A stretch of 64,000 nt of DNA from Gyrodactylus bullatarudis (taxonomy: Eukaryota; Platyhelminthes; Monogenea; Gyrodactylidea; Gyrodactylidae): positions 434,001 to 498,000 of the forward strand of contig SSNU01000244.1 of NCBI GenBank assembly GCA_012064415.1. The letters are read 5' to 3'. Within the stretch, counting starts at the first letter, position 1; every line of letters begins with the position of its first letter. The notes below the pieces were generated by a model. That model did no database searches. It saw only the letters and a program-made list of their open reading frames with translations, and was not told the origin of the DNA. The translations under genes were made by a program, and so were the position numbers. Of the stretch, positions 24,101-32,190 are shown one piece after another.

Positions 24101-27100
24101 TTTTTGATCTTAGGCAATTGTCAAATCGGATGGGCCATGATCACTACACTGCTGGGAGGGTTCATATCCCTCCTCGGAGCTACAATACCAAAATTAATGA
24201 TAAAAACCAAAGGTGACGAGGCTGAGAATGACACGAAAATATTCCCCAACAACCAGATGAACAACATGACGACGAGCTATCATCAGCATCAAGATCAACA
24301 ATCCTACTACACGAATGGAGTTAGAGGCTCGTACTACTTTAATCCTAGCTGTGATGCTGGCTCCTCACTCCTGTTGGACTCCACGATGACATCCCCAATG
24401 TTGATCCACAGTCCTAAGAGGCCCATGTATCCTTGCTCACCGAAACCTGGATTCGATCAAATCTCAACAGATAATCTCGTCTTTAGTCCACATTGTATGG
24501 CCTATCCCATGTCGACGCCATACAGTCCTCAGTTGAGTATTCGAAATGGCAATTTCAACCTCGACACACCGGGAAGCTATCGAAAAGTCTGGCCCAATCC
24601 GGAAATTGTGAGTCTATCAACTTTTCTCTTCTTATCGTTATAGTTTTCAGATATATATAAATATATATAAGAGAAGGATTTTCAGTTATCAAATATACAT
24701 TTCTTTATGGTTAATTATGTAATAATGTAAGCTGAAAAAAAAGTTTAAAGAATTTCTCCTTCACCCACAAGTCTATGCTGTCATCACCCACATTTTTATA
24801 CAAAATTGAAATATTAGAAATGTAAGCACAATTGGTTCTCTAGTTTGATATGTCTGGTCCTTACCAGTTTTCTTAATATTAGTACCTTTTTATTGCCAAA
24901 AGTTATTTTTATTTCAGCCAAATTTTTGCCACCTTTCAATCTCCCCAGTATAGACACAGTATTCTTCTTAAAAATGAAAGTCTTTCGGAAAGAAAAAATA
25001 ATTGATTTTTTCCAACCCAAAACAATAGGCCATAAAAATGTAGACACAATTCTTTATTATTTATTTAAAATTCAATTATTTTAATTAGGTCATACATACA
25101 TGTATATATTAAATATATAGATTGAGTGTTCCGGGAAATATATCGGCAAATAATAAGCATAATACGTATGTTTACTTTTGCAAAGGTTACAATAATTATT
25201 ATAGCTTATAAATGTATATTGTAAAGTATACATTCGTGAGTACATTAATCAAAGTGAGCCTTGCAATAATTATTAGATGATCTTGTCATCACCATCTCTA
25301 TGGGACAATGTTTTCTTTCCACATTGTCAAGAAGAAAAGGGGATTACCAATGGAAGTTTTCATTTTTGGCTTCAATTAAAACTTAGATTTGTTCAGAAAT
25401 CTGCCAAACTATTAAAATTAGCAAGAGTTCATTTATTTATCAATTTTAAGAAAGAGTCTTCTATAGATTGCAATAACTTTTCATTTATATTTATGATTGA
25501 AGCTAGATAAATCATGGGATCATTCGAAGGAATATTAGTTCTTGTATAGGAATAGAATCTTTATGTTCACTACTAAATTTTTGTTTTGTATGGAGATTAT
25601 CAACAAAGCATTTCTGGGTTAAGCATTGTGTACCTATAATAGGAAATATCTACAGTTGTTGTTTTTCAAGATCAGGGATTACACTCTAGATCAAGACAAT
25701 CTTTATCCCTTCTATAGAGTTTAATTAATCTCTCATGAAGGACTCAAACTCAATTTCTTTCCTCTCATACGTATTATAGGCATACTATAGAGTACAATAC
25801 ATTTTATTCCCAATAGACCCAATACAATACAATATACAGATACATACACTCTCTTTTTATTCTGCCTACAAGTTAGTAGTTGATCTTTCCCTCTCCTTCT
25901 CTGTTCACTTTTTCTGCGTTTGCCAGCGACTGTGAATGAGGGGACAGAGAGTTCATTAGTGGGGAAAATATAAACACAGAGCCAAAGGATGAGAGGAAAA
26001 TATCTCTCATATTTCTCAAATAAACTTGAGAGACAACAAATGGATATGTGTGTATCAAGAGTAAATTATGGATCATTGTCAAATGTCTTATTATCAGAGT
26101 TATATTTGAGATGTCCCTTTCAAAGGAATGATACACATCAATTTTATGAATATTGAAGATACAAACTTGGCACTTTTTTGAACTCTTATTCTTATTGATT
26201 GACAAAAATATTTTTTAAATAAATCTAATCCATAATTCAAGATTTGGATAAAAAATTGCACAGAAATTCATCATTTATTTATAGTTATTTCATAAGCATG
26301 ACAATAAAAAAAAACAAATTTGTTTAAATCATTTAGCCGCGAAATTAAATTTTTGCAATCATTTAAAAGTATTTTCTACACTGTTTGGATGAATGAAAAA
26401 ATCAACTGCTTTAATTAGAAATTTTTCCAGTTAATAAACAAAACAAAAGACATGCCTTATCGATAAGAGAAAATACATTTGATTCTACACTCAGTAAGGA
26501 TTTGTTTTTATAAATCAAAAAAAATTTCATCTATAGATGTACAAATAGATAGCCTTGAATGATTCTATCCATGATGCTTGTGTTGATTCTCTCTTTACTC
26601 GATGAAAGGAGTAAGATTGATATGGTTATTTCTTCATTTGTATTGAAAATTACCATCTTTATTATCATGTTATTACAGTGTGTGTATTATAATACAAGAA
26701 GAACCAAGGCATGATACATTATATAGGGTTAGGGTTGTTTTTTATTATTTTCACTTACACATTGCATTGCATTTGATTCTTTCTTACTCTCATGTATTAA
26801 ATCTTTTATTTCACAGGATGACTAACACAATAAGACATGATATAATTTTCATACCAACTCCTCAGACCCACATTTGATTTCAATCTTTTCGTATTATTGT
26901 TGTATTTTCGAGAAATGTTTAGAATTTTCGACTTTGAGAAAATACAGTAGAAACATCTGGTAGACTAAGAGAGTTTCATTTGTCACCTTAATACCTACAC
27001 TAGAGGGGGTCGATTAAAATAAGAATGAATTGAGCGTTAATTAAAGTTAAAAAAAATAGTTTACTATCTTGTGTATACTTGATAGTAGTGTCAGAATATT

Positions 27101-27446
27101 AAACATTATTTTTTTTATTTCAGAGTAAAACACCACAGTTATCGAGGCATTTTGATCAAGTCCTTCACGAGTCCAACCAGAGTCCGTTCCTTTCGCCAAA
27201 CAGATCAACAATCCACTCAGGATCAATGAGAAATTGTAGGCCATATATTGAAACTTTAAATGAAGTTGAATATGAACAAAAGACACTGCATAGAAAAGAA
27301 GATTCAGGGGTTTCCGGATCCAAAGAATCTGAATCAGAGGTGAGTTTGTGATCACATCAAGAATATGAGAATTAATAAATTTTTTATTCTAGGCTAAATC
27401 TGATAGTACATCGCTTGAGAAGGAAGTATTGACAGATAAAACCTGA
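3175..27446 (+). CDS. LHFPL-family tetraspan membrane protein with long cytoplasmic tail
   Basis: Four-pass membrane protein of the lipoma-HMGIC-fusion-partner-like family. Five coding exons: 3175-3565, 18966-19067, 24114-24607, 27124-27339 and 27393-27446. They sum to 1257 nt (418 residues) with consistent phases 1, 1, 0, 0. Exon 1 has TM1 (LTIWLSAILTSAGTLLPYWLSG), the loop motifs YRRCGYPIY and CGHYPSLNSIPHVAWRI, and TM2. Exon 2 has LLGCIIYPFGW and SEVRQVCG. Exon 3 starts GNCQIGWAM, which leads into TM4. The PYWL-G, RC-YP, CG-Y, WRI, YP-GW, EVRQ-CG and C-IGWA set is closest in my memory to the LHFPL6/LHFPL1 type. The tail of about 230 residues is far longer than in those vertebrate proteins, is rich in Pro, Ser, Gln and Asn, and has no recognised domain. 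Start choice: 3175 is the first ATG in the open frame and gives a short N-terminus before TM1. Confidence 0.88.
4995..5571 (-). pseudogene. Decayed non-LTR retrotransposon reverse transcriptase, C-terminal fragment
   Basis: Minus-strand reading gives VIKDLGLFYDNNLKTN-HS...ILKKTRYKSYFIRRF...LRISLFKSLILP, the usual end of the RT/thumb region of LINE elements (D-LG--FD-NL motif, then SL--P-L-YG). At about 5345-5355 a one-base shift is needed. The continuing frame reads YLDHGLGILCDLP-GTSKKLERIQ and later HYNLRSARG, both typical downstream motifs. There are no upstream palm motifs, so this is a 5'-truncated, frameshifted copy of about 575 bp in intron 1 of the LHFPL gene. The clade (CR1, Jockey or RTE) cannot be settled by eye. 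Confidence 0.75.
5733..6080. repeat. Hairpin-MITE family 1, copy A (single arm, decayed)
   Basis: Shares phrases with 13080-13420 and 43895-44480: GTGATTATCAAAAAATTC, AGAATTTCTGTGA-CTTCTGCA-GCGA-TTCGAA and the tail CTTCATGTCAA-TAG. The fullest copy near 44 kb shows the family is a long inverted repeat. Here only part of the hairpin is recognisable. Confidence 0.55.
7080..7165. repeat. Short dispersed repeat shared with 16825-16905
   Basis: Both stretches read TCTTCAGGGA-CTG-TC-GCATAGATTGAC, then GTTCG and further on TCT-TGGCTTGTAT. They are about 80 bp, same orientation, with several substitutions. This looks like two fragments of one transposon family. A downstream ORF (7124-7465) has no recognised homology. 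Confidence 0.5.
8186..8753. mobile_element. Non-autonomous hAT-type element with 8-bp target duplication
   Basis: The left end TAGGGCGGTAAAAATGC and the right end, read as its complement TAGGGTGGTAAAAAAAAGC, form terminal inverted repeats. Flanking octamers are ATAATAAG (8178-8185) and TTAATAAG (8754-8761), 7 of 8 identical, as expected for the 8-bp duplications of hAT transposases. The 568-bp interior is AT-rich with repeated TTTTGCTATTT and encodes no transposase, so it is a MITE-like passenger. Confidence 0.7.
9856..10284. mobile_element. piggyBac-like MITE (TTAA target)
   Basis: Begins TTAA-CCCTTCATGTCCC and ends ATGAAGGG-TTAA, so the 8-bp inverted repeat CCCTTCAT/ATGAAGGG is flanked by TTAA on both sides, the hallmark of piggyBac-class insertion. 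No ORF. A related, inverted and partly truncated copy lies at 37089-37416, sharing CCTAACCAAAATA-TTACGC and GTTGTGTTCCACT. Confidence 0.68.
10652..11381. mobile_element. Second hAT-type non-autonomous element
   Basis: Left end TAGGGTGGAAAATAAATGG; right end complement TAGGGTGGAAAATTTGCG. Flanking octamers ATTATTAC and ATTTTTGC match at 6 of 8 positions. The ends resemble those of 8186-8753 (TAGGGYGGNAAAA), so both probably answer to the same hAT transposase. The 730-bp interior repeats AAAATCGCAAA and has no transposase ORF. Confidence 0.58.
13080..13420. repeat. Hairpin-MITE family 1, copy B
   Basis: Carries TTCCCTTGTGATTATCAAA and AGAATTTCTGTGAACTTTTGCAGGCGA, matching copies at 5733-6080 and 43895-44480, together with GAAGATTTGAAGCAGTTGAATGC, which matches GAAGCAGTTAGATGC in the 44-kb copy. 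Decayed and non-coding. Confidence 0.55.
14336..14740. repeat. Dispersed repeat family 2, copy A
   Basis: Shares with 38325-38625 the order AAGCTGAAA/GAGCTGAAA...AAAAGTGGG...AGGATTCCA-AAAATC-T...TTGATGA-AA...ATCATAGATTCCCAACTTCAT (there ATTCATAGATGCCCAACTTCAC). Non-coding, AT-rich, probably another MITE. Confidence 0.45.
15031..15214 (-). CDS. Possible terminal exon of a nested Cys-containing protein
   Basis: An excellent acceptor on the minus strand (TTTTCTTTACATAG) precedes an open frame of about 60 codons ending in TAA at 15031. It reads HTCEDNITSYIPSSQMC, then MENRGGTCGKSCMSHQG, then a basic tail DRAKWKEDQKKL. The residues look coding rather than random AT-rich translation, with Gly and Cys clusters and a charged tail. 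I could not find the upstream exon or ATG, and the Cys pattern matches no family I know. It would be a gene nested in LHFPL intron 1 on the opposite strand. Low confidence. Confidence 0.28.
16040..16062 (-). repeat. tRNA D-arm-like (A-box) fragment
   Basis: The minus strand reads GTTAGCTCAGTTGCTAGCAC, a good RNA polymerase III A-box / tRNA D-arm. No T-arm follows within tRNA distance, so it is at most a truncated tRNA or SINE head. Confidence 0.35.
19170..19421 (-). pseudogene. Decayed duplicate of the nested secreted-protein gene
   Basis: The minus strand keeps the upstream block of 20228-20283 (GAGGTGTTTCTCGAAATTAC, then ATCGCAACTAATTAGC), a degraded TATA region, and then a shortened coding remnant. 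GCTTACAAAGATGCAATGAT is followed by AGAAATTGCAGAAGAGACAAA, which parallels CCTTACAAATCCGCAATGAT and AGAAATTGCATAAGAGACCAAA of the intact gene. The signal peptide region is lost and in-frame stops occur. The two copies are in the same orientation, so a local tandem duplication is likely. Confidence 0.7.
19683..20174 (-). CDS. Secreted Cys-rich protein, nested intronless gene
   Basis: 163 residues in a single uninterrupted frame inside LHFPL intron 2, on the opposite strand. The N-terminus MKYLVAICFILTVNGSC is a classical signal peptide. The mature part has 12 Cys residues with paired spacing (EKC...RNC...INC...DTC...SEC, then GC, DC and GC), which suggests disulphides in an extracellular helical protein. 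No transmembrane segment follows. I do not recognise a named family; a lineage-restricted secreted protein is likely. The start is fixed by the signal peptide and by a TATA motif about 40 bp upstream. A decayed tandem copy lies just downstream. Confidence 0.75.
   Translation of the reverse strand: MKYLVAICFILTVNGSCVYDVFNKYKNNCTPFTNVFFQAILEWPYKSAMITEIEKCKKTEVRNCIRDQISKINCASFKNLAKDTCYNSECDPGWKKADDDFKNSAESFKSYNDAKNDFFTALSKLKQGCVPDCLRRQANNFGQISKYINASYGCYRDCDCERP
20209..20228 (-). promoter_or_regulatory. TATA-box region of the nested secreted-protein gene
   Basis: The minus strand reads GCTTATAAGAGTATATAAGA, two TATA-like boxes 35-55 bp before the ATG. The block just upstream (20228-20283) is conserved in the decayed copy at 19364-19421, so it was part of the duplicated unit. 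Confidence 0.5.
21213..21365. repeat. hAT-type element fragment
   Basis: Starts CGGGCGGTCAAAATGCTATTTTT and repeats TTTTGCTATTT, closely resembling the left part of the element at 8186-8753 (TAGGGCGGTAAAAATGCTATTTT). No matching right end or target duplication was found. Confidence 0.45.
21614..21751 (+). CDS. 45-codon ORF inside hammerhead element copy 1
   Basis: Begins MQASTPTRKRNASTSTQQ, continues with basic KARRKRGTK, and ends TQQIHKFFTANKQ. The composition (basic, Thr/Gln-rich, GC-richer codons) differs from the flanking DNA. The end resembles a degenerate PCNA-interacting box (x-x-x-I-x-x-F-F). It could be the 3' end of a longer element ORF captured in this copy, or chance. No homologue is recognised. 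Confidence 0.3.
   Translation: MQASTPTRKRNASTSTQQPKARRKRGTKVATGTQQIHKFFTANKQ
21884..21926 (+). ncRNA. Type I hammerhead-like ribozyme core, copy 1
   Basis: Box CTGAAGA (21888-21894), then GAGCCGAC in the stem II position, GAAA (21903-21906), stem III palindrome ATAAAAGCTTTTAT (21907-21920), then U21921-C21922 as the cleavage dinucleotide. Stem I: AGGT (21884-21887) pairs with ACCT (21923-21926). Stem II is weak here, with only the closing G-C pair plus mismatches. The loopless stem III is typical of minimal hammerheads that act as dimers. All invariant core positions are present. Confidence 0.6.
23040..23659 (+). pseudogene. Degenerate Tc1/mariner transposase remnant with right end
   Basis: Translating 23070-23443 in shifting frames gives QQLLEDQLLPFKEEIENSQ, KQDNAPCHRSLSTKTWF, a stop, ENGISVLPWPARSPDLN, a one-base loss, IENLWGIL, and SKRCLRVVEGKGNFTK. 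This parallels the intact transposase at 39879-40874 but is clearly a different subfamily (for example ENGISVLPWPA against EHGIILLEWPS). Stops and frameshifts kill it. The right terminus TCGACCACTATA at 23648-23659 resembles the GGCCACCACTA end of the intact element. The 5' half is missing. Confidence 0.75.
24608..27123 (+). other. LHFPL intron 3 (2.5 kb)
   Basis: AT-rich with no recognised repeat family or gene. Short ORFs here show only low-complexity, Phe/Ile-rich translations. Confidence 0.55.
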
Positions 27447-27994
27447 TGTGATTGCCGTGTTAGTTTTTGTGGAAATTGCAACTTTACATTTGTTGAATTA
27501 TTATTAAGACTTGAATTTATTTCATTAAAATATATGAATTTATATTTAACAAATCTTGTTTCATTTCTTCGCTGAGTCAGCTGATTAACGGTTAATCATT
27601 AACCAAATGAGTTAGGATCATAAATCTTAGATTCAGTAACTGAAAAAATTTCTTGTAAAATTAGGCATTTTCCAATCTACAATTGAAATCACCACCCAAT
27701 TACATATTTCGAAGGCAGGATAAATTTACTATTTGAAAAATGTTATAATGTATGAAAAGGTTCAAACTTTCGAATCAAATTACTAAAGCTTGGAACGAAT
27801 TTTGTATCTCTCTGGCATCTTACACTAGCAGAGTAACTAAACTAATCAGTTCTAGAATATAAGAAAGAATAGCAAGGTTTTAGAAAATAATTTATATACA
27901 TTCACATAGTAAAATTATATCATTTTTTAAATAAAGAATCGCTAACAACATAACGGAGCGTAAAAGTCATCAGGTTCCATGTATCATATTAATA
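27447..27994. other. Convergent intergenic region, LHFPL / PCF11
   Basis: 548 bp between two stop codons on opposite strands. It must hold both 3' UTRs. I see nothing else in it. Confidence 0.5.
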
Positions 27995-30900
27995 TCACTT
28001 TTTCTTAACTAGTTTATCAACACCGAGTATATTCTGAAGGGCAGCTAGGGGATTGAGAATTATGTCTGAATAGGTGGGTAGGGAGTCTTCTTTGATGTCT
28101 TGACTTTCTGTTTTAATTTTGTTATCTGTGTCACCGAATAAGTCGTTATTTTCAATGTTATCATTGGCCAGCCTTTCTTCATCATCTGGATCTTTTTTAA
28201 TTGCTGAAGTTGAATAGTTAGCAATAGAGGCGTCTGTTTCGTCTAAACTCGTCTCCTATGGGTGTAAGAAAACAGCTTATTCGATGGTAAACAACTTAAA
28301 TAGATTGATTAAAACCATTTTTATCCATCCATTTCTCAAATGTGCATGAGGACTTCGATTTTTACATCTAGCATGACATTTCTCATATTTCTTTCTCTCT
28401 AGCAAATGTGCGTGAACATTCTCATTTCCTTTCACACGTGGATAGTAACACAAAATAAGAATGCTTGTTTTGCAGAGGGAAAGAGCTGTAGTAAGAATTC
28501 TTCAAATAATAACTGAATAAAAAATCTTGGTTTTGCTTTCTCTACTTTATACTTTTTTCAATAAAATCGTTAATAAAATTGAAGAAATATATCAATCATG
28601 GTAATAGGAAGTGTATAGGAGGAGCTAGAAAATGGAATAATGAAAATAATCTCCTTCTTGTGTTGTAACAATGTCATCATTTGTAGGTACATTGATGACG
28701 ATATCCATGAGTAGCCTTTTAACGTGCTCTGATCTCCATGACATTTTAATTCACATAATCATTGCACTTGAAGATGAATGCAATTTTTTTCAGATTGGAT
28801 ATCAAGGTAATTAATGGCAGTATGGGATTGCTCCCAAACCACATATGTACATGTTATATTGCACAACTCAAAAGAAAGAGAGAAATTCAAAATTTTTATT
28901 TTTATATATTGATTATAATTATAAATAAGGGTAGGGGTATTAATGATGAGAATAATGACAGGGTTGCGTCGACCTTTGAATGATAAAGAACTAACCTTTT
29001 CGTCAAATTTTTTCCCAGCATCTTCGCGACAGATTGGATGAAAATATTGACCATCGATAAATAGGGCATTATCGATCATCCATTCATCTTCTTCATTATC
29101 CCAATGGGATTCAAATTTCTCCCTACACACTGCGCAGACCTAGATGAGAATCGAAATTAGACAAATTAGTGAGCAAATGAATTGATCGGAAGGGGATATT
29201 GACTATGGGATTTTATAACTAATGTATTTTTAATAGGCATGTGACATACATTCTTATTGGGGTCTGAGGAGGCGACACACTTTGGTCGCTCGTCGTCACT
29301 ATCACAATTATCGTCCAAGTTCTGGCCGCCTTCATTACAGAGTTCACCACGCAACCAAAAACTTGCCTGTTGGAACCAGGAATGGTGATTCTGGCCAGTA
29401 GAGTTGATGTCAGAGGCATTTCGAATGAAATGATAATCAAGATGCTTGGCATACTCCGGGGAAGATTCATCTTCAAAACGAATACCACAGAGGGAACACT
29501 GATAGCCAAAAAAGAGATTCTCAACTTCGGCTTCATTGAACTTTTTGAATTTTTCCCATGTATATTCCTTAAAGTTGGGCAATATTTGATTGAATTTTTT
29601 CTTCTCAACTTTGCAAATCTCTGGTTTAGGCTCCTCCTCCTTCTTACCTACAATGCCAGCAGCCATGAGCTTACTGAATAAATCATGGACATTGACATTG
29701 GGTTTGGAGTTCTGCTGCTGAGATTCACTTGAGACTGGCAGACTGGGAATGTGAATGTGTTCTTGGGGGAGACGGGTGGGGATTAGCATTTCATTCTCGT
29801 TGCCCCTAGCCAGTCTCTTGATTTGTTCGAATGGATTCCTGGGTGGCTTTGAGAGGTTGCTCGGACTGCCGAATAACTGTTCAGCTGCCCATTTAAGAAT
29901 TTTCGGAGGAATTGCAGGGAGAACATTGACTTGTTGAGGTAGATTTCCCACAAAACGAACTCCAACAGATTTGCCCTTGATGTTTATAAAGGTTAATTCT
30001 CCAGACATTGGGACTGTGTGAGGTCTACCATCGATAATGAGCTCGTGACCAGGACCTCCGAGGCATGCCATGAGTTTACCAAAGTCAGTTTCTATGAACC
30101 TGAAACCAGTTCCTGGTAGTTGATAGCGAATTTCATCGATAATAACTTCAACATTCATACAACGAAATCTGACAGCGTGAAAATATTCATTAACTCTTAT
30201 AAGAGGATGGATTCTATCCAAGAATAGGGGATAATTTGCACGATCGATAGTTATGGTCTTGGGTGGTTTTGGATGGAAAGAGAGCGACAAGAGCCTGGGA
30301 TCAATTCCGATTTGAATCATATCTGGGTACCCTTCTATCTCAACATTCCAATCGGGACCGCGAATCGGGGGACCAGGTAATAAATCAGGATTCCTATGAG
30401 CTGGTTTTATTGCTGGTTTCAAGTCATCTAAGGGAGCAGCTTTCGTCCTAGGATCAATCCTAGAAGTTTTGGGCTGTACCGAGACTACGTCACGATGCTG
30501 CTGTTTCTTCTGAACTCTCATATCAACGTCATTGTGTTCTTTTGAACATAATTCAGTATACTTAGAGATATAGTTAGACCAAGGCTTATTGTTTATGTTA
30601 GGATTTATTATGCAGGATTTATTAGGATTTTGAGACTCTTTAGTAGTAACAGTATCAATATGAACTTCTCGCTTAGAGATTTTCTTAGCAACAACACCGT
30701 CACTAGTTCTAGCTCCTCCTCGGTCAATCATGAAGTTATCATCATTAGCTAGAGAAGGACTTGACTTGCGCTTTAAACGGGGATCACGGACAGGATTGGT
30801 TGAATTGAAGGGAGATTCATTACTTTGTTCTGAGTTTTCTTCACTCTTGGATTTACTCTTTGGAATTTTGGGTAGGGATAAGATGCGATTTTTTGATGAT

Positions 30901-31401
30901 TCTTCGGCCTTTGTAATAATGGGCCAGGCTGGATCAATCTCTCTGGTTTTTATATCTATTCTGTTGAGTTCCGGATTGGAAAAGACACCAAGCCATGTGA
31001 TACGAAGTTTGAAAAGTTTGGCACGAACATCACAGTCGACCTAATGTACGATGATTAAGTGAAATAGAGAAATTACCTTGGAGAACACATCAACAAAAAG
31101 GTCAGTGATAATTTTTTCGAACAACTGTAAATAGGGATTCCCTACATTTTTAATGATCGAATCAATGACATAAAGAGTATAAAGTTTCATTATTCCTTGT
31201 ACCTTTGGAAGATGATAAATAAAAATAAACTACCTCCTTAGAATAGAGGATGAGCAAGTTAACAATTCCAGTAACAAAGTTTTTATCTTGCTTTAAGTCT
31301 CGAGCGAGAATCGTAAGCAGGTTGATAATGTACTTTGAATCGCTTTCCAAATGCGCCAAGTGCTTCTTGAACTCCTCGATATGGTTGCTCGTAGAGTCCA
31401 T
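27995..31401 (-). CDS. PCF11: PCF11, cleavage factor II subunit for pre-mRNA 3'-end processing
   Basis: Binds the RNA polymerase II CTD and drives cleavage and transcription termination. Exons: 31401-31234, 31202-31077, 31040-29250, 29139-28996 and 28255-27995; 2490 nt, 829 residues, all phase 0. The N-terminal CTD-interacting domain covers about residues 1-135 (HINLLTILARD-like start, YTLYVIDSIIKNVGNPY, VDCDVRAKLFKLRITW, DPAWPI). A long Lys/Pro linker contains FRCMNVEVIIDEIRYQLPG and GGPGHELIIDG, blocks also seen in insect PCF11. Two C-terminal zinc fingers follow: CSLCGIRFED...H...H and CAVCREKFESHWDNEEDEW...FHPIC, which bracket the CLP1-binding region. Introns 1 and 2 are 31 and 36 nt. The CID aligns without gap across both junctions. 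Confidence 0.93.
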
Positions 31402-31511
31402 CTTGAAAGTAGGAATTTAATTCTCCTGGTAATTCGATAATAGAAAAAACAAACTTTGCGAAAAAACTATCAGCTTTAAATGAGATAAGTTGCGGTGATA
31501 CAAGTCAAATT
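31402..31511. promoter_or_regulatory. Bidirectional promoter, PCF11 / small unknown gene
   Basis: 110 bp between two head-to-head start codons. No TATA box is visible. The spacing matches the SREBP/RPL36 (110 bp) and TOMM22/PRPF40 (125 bp) intervals, which suggests shared housekeeping promoters. Confidence 0.6.
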
Positions 31512-31926
31512 ATGGTATCCAATAGTTGTGAACTCAACTTTTCTGGAGATGACAATCAAACATATGAAATTCTAGACGGTAAGAAAATAATTGAGATTTT
31601 CAGTTGTTGACACTATTCATAGTAAAGATGTTCAAGAGGATGTAAACTTTATAAATTCTTTAAATGATATGATGAGTGATAAATTAGAGCACAATCTTCC
31701 TATTTCTGAGTTTGAAGAACTGAGAAAAATTTTCGAAAGAAACAAAAAATCAATGAATGCTAATAACAATAGGAAATCCCTTAGATTTTTTAAGGAAAAA
31801 CCAGAATATCATTTAACTAAAGTTGACGAAGAAAACTTTGAGAGTAGTTTTAGTCTTAAAGAGGATGAGTTAAAGCAATTTCTAGAAGATATAAAAGACT
31901 GGAAGCTGAACAACTCTCAAATGTAA
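31512..31926 (+). CDS. Small acidic hypothetical protein with a possible 25-nt intron
   Basis: Two exons, 31512-31578 and 31604-31926, give 129 residues: MVSNSCELNFSGDDNQTYEI..., then helical charged sequence (FEELRKIFERNKKSM, ENFESSFSLKEDELKQFLED, IKDW). Without the 25-nt GTAAGA...TTTCAG intron, the frame from the first ATG stops after 32 codons. Phase 1 is preserved by splicing. The alternative is a start at the internal MM pair (31669) with no intron. I do not recognise the family. It is predicted cytosolic or nuclear, with no signal peptide and no Cys cluster. It shares a 110-bp promoter region with PCF11 and converges on SREBP. Confidence 0.6.
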
Positions 31927-32190
31927 CTGAAAATCATTAATTTTATTTTAGAATTGGCATTAAAAGTAAGAAAAAGGGAATTTTCAATAAATTATGACTT
32001 GTATTATTAAATTAATAATATTAATATTGTAATATTAAAATTTGTTTTTTATTGTTTAAGTTTTTACACAACCGGCTTTGAATTTCTCCATATTTTCTCT
32101 CTTTCAACTAGAATTTCTTGTATCCTTCTTTCCACTGTAAAAGGTTTCTGTTAGATTTGACAGGACCTTTATCTACATAATAGTAAGTAA

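Larger units (their letters stand above)
19068..24113 (+). other. LHFPL intron 2 (5.0 kb)
   Basis: Contains, on the minus strand, the nested secreted-protein gene and its decayed copy. It also holds the hammerhead-like element at 21596-21976, a hAT-like fragment at 21213-21365, poly-G runs at 20758-20769 and 22728-22738, and a Tc1 remnant ending at 23659. Nothing else was recognised. Confidence 0.65.

Noticed and set aside
28759..28983. Plus-strand ORF and long minus ORF in the PCF11 intron as genes
   Set aside because: The minus ORF is PCF11 exon 4 running into its intron; the plus ORF is its shadow.
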